In this document: in pieces, positions 59,087-64,000 of the stretch
Layout of the letters: every line of letters begins with the position of its first letter
How positions within the stretch are numbered: the stretch's first letter is position 1
Source of the DNA: Ahrensia sp.
GTDB lineage: Bacteria > Pseudomonadota > Alphaproteobacteria > Rhizobiales > Rhizobiaceae
Direction: 5' to 3'
DNA length: 64,000 bases
Assembly (NCBI GenBank): GCA_002706335.1
Contig: PAKZ01000038.1
Span: 1 to 64,000 of the forward strand
Program-made: the position numbers and the translations under genes
The notes under the pieces: model-generated
What the model saw: only the letters and a program-made list of their open reading frames with translations
Databases searched by the model: none
What the model was told of the DNA's origin: nothing

Positions 59087-60169
59087 TTACCGGATACGCA
59101 ATCCGCTCTTTGGGTCGAACAGGAATGCCTGGGACGGATCGAAGCCGGCCTTGTAGGGCTGGCCGGGGACGGCCGCATCCTCCTCGCCGAGCGCGATCGT
59201 CAGCGGATTGTCCTCGCCGGCGCCCGAATAGCCGTATGAAACGCCGCCCAGATGCTCGATGACGTCGATCTTCGCCTCGATATGGGCGGTGCCGCGGGCA
59301 TTGAAGTGTTCCGGGCGAATGCCGACGGTAACCGCGGATCCTTCCGACAGGCCCTCGCTTCCCGGCACGGAGAAGGGCGCGGTGCCGCGATCCTCCAATT
59401 CGACTGTCGCGGTGCCGTCGGCGATCGATCGCACGGTTGCGGAAAGAAAGTTCATCTTCGGAGAGCCGATGAAGCCGGCGACGAAAATATTGTCCGGATC
59501 GCGATAGAGATCGAGCGGCGCGCCGACCTGCTCGATGCGCCCGGCATTCAGCACCACGATCTTGTCGGCCAGCGTCATCGCCTCGACCTGGTCATGCGTG
59601 ACATAGATCATCGTCGCGCCCAGGTCGTTGTGGAGCTTGGCGATCTCGAGGCGCATCTGAACGCGCAATTCCGCGTCCAGGTTCGAAAGTGGTTCGTCGA
59701 ACAGGAAGACGCTTGGCTCACGCACGATGGCCCGTCCAATCGCGACGCGCTGGCGCTGGCCGCCGGAAAGCTGTTTCGGCTTGCGCGCAAGCAACTGTTC
59801 GAGGTGGAGGATCTGCGCCGCCTTGCTCACCCTTTGCTGGATCACCGCGCGGTCCGTCCCCGTCATACGCAAGCCGAAGCCCATATTCTCCTCGACCGAC
59901 ATATGTGGATAGAGCGCATAGGACTGGAACACCATGGCGACGCCGCGGTCGGCCGGGTCGACGCGCGTCACATCGGCGTCGCCGATCGTGATCTGGCCGC
60001 TCGTCGCCGATTCCAGACCGGCGACCAGACGCAGCAGGGTCGATTTTCCGCAGCCGGAAGGTCCGACGAAGACAGCGAATTCGCCGGATTTGATCGACAG
60101 GTCGACACCGTGAATGACGTTGACATTGCCAAACGACTTCTTGAGTTTCTTCAGTTCGACATTCGCCAT
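59087..60169 (-). CDS. Carbohydrate ABC transporter ATPase, UgpC/MalK type
   Basis: The 360-residue ATPase has Walker [10 protein letters not shown] (about residue 36), Q-loop [15 protein letters not shown], signature LSGGQRQR, Walker [16 protein letters not shown] and H-loop [15 protein letters not shown]-terminal TOBE/MalK regulatory region follows (about 240-360). It probably energises the sugar transporter encoded at 61206-64000. The ATG at 60169 was chosen at the conserved start; the frame extends 14 codons upstream. Confidence 0.9.
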   Translation of the reverse strand: MANVELKKLKKSFGNVNVIHGVDLSIKSGEFAVFVGPSGCGKSTLLRLVAGLESATSGQITIGDADVTRVDPADRGVAMVFQSYALYPHMSVEENMGFGLRMTGTDRAVIQQRVSKAAQILHLEQLLARKPKQLSGGQRQRVAIGRAIVREPSVFLFDEPLSNLDAELRVQMRLEIAKLHNDLGATMIYVTHDQVEAMTLADKIVVLNAGRIEQVGAPLDLYRDPDNIFVAGFIGSPKMNFLSATVRSIADGTATVELEDRGTAPFSVPGSEGLSEGSAVTVGIRPEHFNARGTAHIEAKIDVIEHLGGVSYGYSGAGEDNPLTIALGEEDAAVPGQPYKAGFDPSQAFLFDPKSGLRIR

Positions 60170-60194
60170 GGCAGGCCTCCCTCCTGTTGATGCC

Positions 60195-60980
60195 TCAGCC
60201 GCGCGGGCCAAGCTTGAGTCTCATGTCGTCTTCAATTGCGGCCGCGGTCTCCCGGACTGCGTCGGCCCAGCCTTCGAGCTGTTCCTTCCCCACCCGGTAG
60301 ACGGGAGCCGTCACCGATATCCCGGCATAGAAAGCGCGATGGACGGCGCCGACCGGCGCGGCGACGCAGTGAATGCCGTTCTCATGTTCCTCGCGGTCAA
60401 AGGCGTTGCCGGATGCGCGGATCTTCGCGATTTCGGCCAGGAACGCGTCCGCATCAGGAAGCGTGTTCGCCGTGTAGCGATTGAAGACAATGCGTTGGGC
60501 GCGTTTGTACATTTCCTCGTCCGGCAGCAGCGAGAAGGCGGCCTTGCCGATTCCGGTACAGAATGCCGGCGACGCATTGCCGATCTGGCTGTACATGCGC
60601 ACGGATTGTCGCGATTCGACCTTGTCGAGATAGATCACCTCTATGCCCTGCAGGACGCCGAGATGGATCGTTTCGCCAGCTTTTTCGTGCAGCGAGCGCA
60701 AATGCGGTTCTGCGATTTCGCGAAACTGGTTGCCGGCCCAGGCGTTGGAGGCGAATTTCAGCAGGCGCAGTCCAAGCCCGTAGGAATTGTCAGGATTCAC
60801 CTGCAGCAGACCCTCGTCGATCAGGTTTGATATCTGACGGTGAAGGGTGCCGCGCGGCTGATCGATTTCGGCGAGCAAGTCCGTAAAGCGCATCGGATTT
60901 TTCGCGTTCGCGACGACCTCCAGCACGGCAATCGCCTTGCCGAGCGTACCCGTGCCGCCGTCTTCCCGCGCCTTGCTCAT
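60195..60980 (-). CDS. IclR-family transcriptional regulator
   Basis: The 261-residue regulator has an N-terminal winged helix ([20 protein letters not shown], then [21 protein letters not shown]) and a C-terminal IclR ligand domain with [20 protein letters not shown] and [20 protein letters not shown]. It is co-directional with the ATPase gene (25-base gap) and divergent from the sugar-binding gene, so it probably controls this transporter in response to a sugar-derived effector. Confidence 0.9.
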   Translation of the reverse strand: MSKAREDGGTGTLGKAIAVLEVVANAKNPMRFTDLLAEIDQPRGTLHRQISNLIDEGLLQVNPDNSYGLGLRLLKFASNAWAGNQFREIAEPHLRSLHEKAGETIHLGVLQGIEVIYLDKVESRQSVRMYSQIGNASPAFCTGIGKAAFSLLPDEEMYKRAQRIVFNRYTANTLPDADAFLAEIAKIRASGNAFDREEHENGIHCVAAPVGAVHRAFYAGISVTAPVYRVGKEQLEGWADAVRETAAAIEDDMRLKLGPRG

Positions 60981-61026
60981 CTATCCTCCCGTGTTGGCGC
61001 TGTCGGCCAGTCCCCGCGCAACGCCC

Positions 61027-61089
61027 TTGACAATTCCATACACTAAGCGAATAGTTCTGAATAGTCAAACAAGGTTCCAAATAGTGGAA
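61027..61089. promoter_or_regulatory. Divergent promoter region with IclR-like palindrome
   Basis: TTGACA at 61027-61032 with AATAGT 17 bases later forms a plus-strand promoter candidate. TTCCA-AATAG-TGGAA at 61075-61089 is a palindrome like those bound by IclR proteins. It lies between the IclR gene and the binding-protein gene. Confidence 0.45.
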
Positions 61090-61205
61090 TTTTGACTAAC
61101 CGTTCGGGCTGTTGCGCGGACGGCGAGCGACGCTCCGGGAGGGTGTGATGCTCGCGACATCGGCGAAGGCGGCTTGCCCGCCTTACAAAGGGAGGAAACC
61201 CAATT

Positions 61206-62447
61206 ATGAAGACCGCACTGAAATCCGCATTCTTCTGCCTCGCGGCATCCGCTCTCATGGGCACGACCGCGATGGCCCAGCAGCGTACGCTGACCTACTA
61301 CGCTGACTTCGATCCGGCGCCTCTGGCAGCCTTCGAGGCTGCGATCGCCGAATTCGAGGCGGCGAACCCCGACATCGACGTCGAGCTGCAGAACTTCGAC
61401 CACGAAGGCTACAAGACCGCGATCAGGAATTTCCTGACTGCCGACGCGCCGGATCTTGCCAACTGGTACGCCGGCAACCGCATGGCGCCCTTCGTAAACT
61501 CTGGCCAGTTCCAGGATGTGTCCGACGTCTGGGACGAGAACAATCTGCACGAGACCTTGGCTTCTGCTGCGGCGTCCATGACCATCGACGGCAAGCAGTG
61601 GGGCGTCCCCTACACCTATTATCAGTGGGGAATTTACTACAACAAGACGGCCTATGAGCAGGCTGGCGTCGAGGTTCCGGAGACTTGGGAAGAATTCATC
61701 GCAAACTGCGAGAAGTTCAAGGCGGCCGGCATCGATTGCGTGACCACCGGCACGAAGGCTCTGTGGCCGGCAGCCGGCATCTTCGACTATCTTGACCTGC
61801 GCACCAACGGCTACGATTTCCACATGGATCTCACGGCGGGCAAGGTCGCCTGGACCGATGACCGCATCAAAGCGACATTCGCCGAGTGGGCGAAGCTCGT
61901 CGAGCCCGGCTATATCACCGCCAATCATGCGGCGCTCGACTGGCAGGATGCGGCCTCGCTCCTCATCCAGGGCAAGGCGGCCAATTATGTGATGGGCAAT
62001 TTCGCGGTCGCGGTCTTCAAGGACGGCGGAATGACCGATGACACGCTCGGCTTCATGCCGTTCCCGACGATCAATCCGGACGTCCCGCGCGCCGAGGAAG
62101 CCCCGACCGACACGATCCACATCCCCGCCGGCGCCAAGAATGTCGATGACGCGAAGAAGTTCCTTGCCTTCATCGCCACTGCCGACGTCCAGACCAAGCT
62201 GAACGAGGCGCTGGGACAGCTTCCCATCAACTCGGGCTCCAAGGTCGGCGACGATCCGTTCCTTCAGGCCGGCTTCGAGCTGCTGTCGACGACCCCGGGC
62301 GGTATTGCCCAGTTCTTCGACCGCGACGCACCGGCCGAGATGGCGAAGATGGGCATGGAGGGCTTCCAGCAGTTCATGGTTCAGCCCGATCAGCTCGACA
62401 ATATCCTTGCGCGGCTCGAGAAGGCGCGCGAGCGCATCTACAAGTAA
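61206..62447 (+). CDS. Carbohydrate ABC transporter substrate-binding protein
   Basis: The 413-residue protein has a signal peptide (about residues 1-24, ending AMA) and a type 1 extracellular solute-binding fold: ADAPDLANWYAGNRM, WGVPYTYYQWGIYYNKTAYE, VPETWEEFIANCEKFKAAGI and ALGQLPINSGSKV. Aromatic residues (WYAG, YTYYQW) suit sugar stacking. AAAGGGAGGAAACC precedes the ATG. It is first in the operon with two permeases and is likely repressed or activated by the divergent IclR protein. Confidence 0.9.
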   Translation: MKTALKSAFFCLAASALMGTTAMAQQRTLTYYADFDPAPLAAFEAAIAEFEAANPDIDVELQNFDHEGYKTAIRNFLTADAPDLANWYAGNRMAPFVNSGQFQDVSDVWDENNLHETLASAAASMTIDGKQWGVPYTYYQWGIYYNKTAYEQAGVEVPETWEEFIANCEKFKAAGIDCVTTGTKALWPAAGIFDYLDLRTNGYDFHMDLTAGKVAWTDDRIKATFAEWAKLVEPGYITANHAALDWQDAASLLIQGKAANYVMGNFAVAVFKDGGMTDDTLGFMPFPTINPDVPRAEEAPTDTIHIPAGAKNVDDAKKFLAFIATADVQTKLNEALGQLPINSGSKVGDDPFLQAGFELLSTTPGGIAQFFDRDAPAEMAKMGMEGFQQFMVQPDQLDNILARLEKARERIYK

Positions 62448-62553
62448 GCCTCGGGGCGGGCCGGAGGACTTTCCGGCCCGCAATCCGGCGCGCGCGGGCT
62501 TTGCACGGCCCGCAGGCGCGTTTGCTAAGCAGATCGCGGGAGGATTGAGACCG

Positions 62554-63486
62554 ATGGTAACCGCCGCACCACCTATGGATCCGACGCCTGCCAGCCAGCG
62601 CTCCTGGTGGCGACGCAACCAGCAGCGCGTCACGCCGTGGCTCTTTCTCGCGCCCGGCATGCTGATGTTCCTGGTCTATGTCATCTGGCCGATCTTCCAG
62701 TCATTCTGGCTGTCCTTCTACGACTGGGACGGCCTCGGCGAGAAAGTCTGGCTCGGCTGGGCGAACTACGCCGAACTGTTTGATGACGACGCCTTCTATA
62801 CGTCGCTGTGGAACAACGTCCTGTGGCTGGTGCTCTATCTGCTGGCCGTGCCCGCCGGTCTGGGAATCGCGATCTTCCTCAACCAGACCGTCTTCGGAAT
62901 CCGACTCTACAAATCGCTCTTCTTCTTTCCCTTCGTGATCAGCCAGGTCGTCGTCGGCCTGATGTTCTCCTGGTTCTACGCGCCGAATTTCGGCCTGTTC
63001 TACAAGCTGATCGAGTGGCTGACCGGCACCGGCGTCGCCGTGCTCGCCGATCCGGACCTCGTCACTTACGGCATCATCGCAGCGGGGCTCTGGCCTCAGA
63101 TCGCCTACTGCATGATCCTTTATCTGACCGGCCTCAACAACGTGTCGCCCGACCAGGTCGAGGCGGCGCGCCTCGATGGCGCTAGGGGATTGCGCATGCT
63201 GTGGTTCGTGATCCTGCCGCAGTTGCGCCCGGCCACCTTCATTGCCGTCGTTGTGACGGTGATCGGCGCGCTCCGCTCCTTCGACCTCGTCTCGATCATG
63301 ACGGATGGCGGACCGTTCGGGTCGTCGCGCGTCCTGTCCTTCTACATGTATGAGCAGGCGCTCAGCGAATATGGCTACCGTATGGGCTACGGCGCGGCCA
63401 TCGCGGTGATCCTGTTCCTGATCATGATGGTGTTCATCTCCGGCTTCATCTGGAAGATGGTGCGCGACGAGCAGGAGGGCTACTGA
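62554..63486 (+). CDS. Sugar ABC transporter permease (MalF-like)
   Basis: The 310-residue permease has six transmembrane helices. The EAA loop is VEAARLDGARGLRMLWFVILPQL, which contacts the ATPase. APGMLMFLVYVIWPIFQSFWLSFYDWDG is the typical first helix of this group. GGGAGGATTGAG precedes the ATG at 62554. It ends one base before the next permease start. Confidence 0.92.
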   Translation: MVTAAPPMDPTPASQRSWWRRNQQRVTPWLFLAPGMLMFLVYVIWPIFQSFWLSFYDWDGLGEKVWLGWANYAELFDDDAFYTSLWNNVLWLVLYLLAVPAGLGIAIFLNQTVFGIRLYKSLFFFPFVISQVVVGLMFSWFYAPNFGLFYKLIEWLTGTGVAVLADPDLVTYGIIAAGLWPQIAYCMILYLTGLNNVSPDQVEAARLDGARGLRMLWFVILPQLRPATFIAVVVTVIGALRSFDLVSIMTDGGPFGSSRVLSFYMYEQALSEYGYRMGYGAAIAVILFLIMMVFISGFIWKMVRDEQEGY

Positions 63487-63487
63487 C

Positions 63488-64000
63488 ATGTTCCCTCGCC
63501 CGATAGAACAGTCTTCTCCGCCCGCCCGGATCGCCTACCAGGTCGCGCTGCCGCTTGCGCTGATCCTCTGGCTGCTGCCGCTCTTGGGGGTCGCGATGAC
63601 CTCGGTGCGCCCTTCTGGCGATCTCGCCGCCGGCAACTATTTCGGCTGGCCCTCCGCGATCGCTTTTTCCAACTATGCCGAGGTTTTTCAGAACTCGCCG
63701 ATCGGCCAGTACATCTTCAACTCGTTCAAGGTCACCATTCCGACGGTGATCGGCGCGGTCGCGATTTCCACGATGACCGGCTTCGCGCTCGGTATTTACC
63801 GGTTCCGCTCCAATATCCCGATCTTCTTCATGTTCGTGGCGGGCAATTTCGTGCCCTTCCAGATCCTGATGGTTCCTGTGCGCGACATGACCGTGAACAT
63901 GGGGCTCTACAATACGACGACCGGCCTGGTCCTGTTCCATGTCGCCTTCCAGTCCGGCTTCTGCACGCTGTTCATGCGCAACTTCATCCGCGCTTTGCCG
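63488..64000 (+). CDS. Sugar ABC transporter permease (MalG-like), 3' truncated
   Basis: The first 171 codons of the second permease are present; the window ends inside it. Visible parts are a first helix (QVALPLALILWLLPLLGVAM), then PTVIGAVAISTMTGFALGIYR and a third helix ending FVPFQILMVPVRDM. The EAA loop begins after the window end region (FCTLFMRNFIRALP). It pairs with the preceding permease. Confidence 0.9.
   Translation, partial: MFPRPIEQSSPPARIAYQVALPLALILWLLPLLGVAMTSVRPSGDLAAGNYFGWPSAIAFSNYAEVFQNSPIGQYIFNSFKVTIPTVIGAVAISTMTGFALGIYRFRSNIPIFFMFVAGNFVPFQILMVPVRDMTVNMGLYNTTTGLVLFHVAFQSGFCTLFMRNFIRALP

Overview
The window is high-GC alphaproteobacterial chromosome. Gene content and order suggest a member of the Hyphomicrobiales (Rhizobiales), probably near Phyllobacteriaceae/Rhizobiaceae. 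Indicators are def-fmt-truA-dapE-dapD, an rpmH-rnpA-yidC-engB-argB series, DUF817 and LOG-family genes, and many ABC transporters. That placement is inferred from synteny; no 16S rRNA is present.

Region 1 (1-32,070) is core chromosome. It holds a lytic transglycosylase, a desaturase, rmuC, def/fmt/truA, two lysine/diaminopimelate genes (dapE, dapD), an EF-hand protein whose start codon lies in an inverted repeat, a DMT and an MFS exporter, argB, engB, yidC, rnpA, rpmH, a TVP38 protein with a MerA-like flavoenzyme, and an orphan histidine kinase. Between argB and yidC lies a stress cassette: an ECF sigma factor, its anti-sigma factor, two fasciclin (FAS1) proteins and a periplasmic MsrB. Three promoters in the cassette share the pattern G(A/T)AAC-N17-CGTCT, so the cassette looks like a self-contained regulon placed inside the usual yidC-engB-argB neighbourhood.

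Region 2 (about 32,141-52,150) is a 20-kb integrative and mobilizable element in tRNA-Arg(ACG). A large serine recombinase reads antisense through the tRNA and takes its stop codon from the chromosome. Mobility genes are a VirD4/TraG coupling protein, a MobA/VirD2-type relaxase, MobC and an ArdC antirestriction protein; I see no mating-pair genes, so transfer would need a helper. The cargo is defence. It comprises an R-M operon (52-aa probable regulator, XamI-family endonuclease, N6-adenine methylase), a Gabija-like pair (OLD-type ATPase/TOPRIM nuclease plus UvrD-like helicase) followed by a DUF3800 gene, and a solo PD-(D/E)XK-like protein. The R-M promoter carries two tandem TGTCGACT boxes, each containing GTCGAC, the sequence XamI recognises. 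By eye this pair is the only GTCGAC occurrence in the element, whereas the flanks carry at least 20. Just upstream is about 450 bp of consecutive short hairpins, and a second hairpin-rich leader precedes ardC.

Region 3 (52,160-64,000) is chromosome again. It holds a thiolase, a complete branched-chain amino acid or amide type ABC transporter (binding protein, LivH, LivM, LivG, LivF), and a carbohydrate ABC transporter with a divergently encoded ATPase and IclR regulator. The second sugar permease is cut by the window end.
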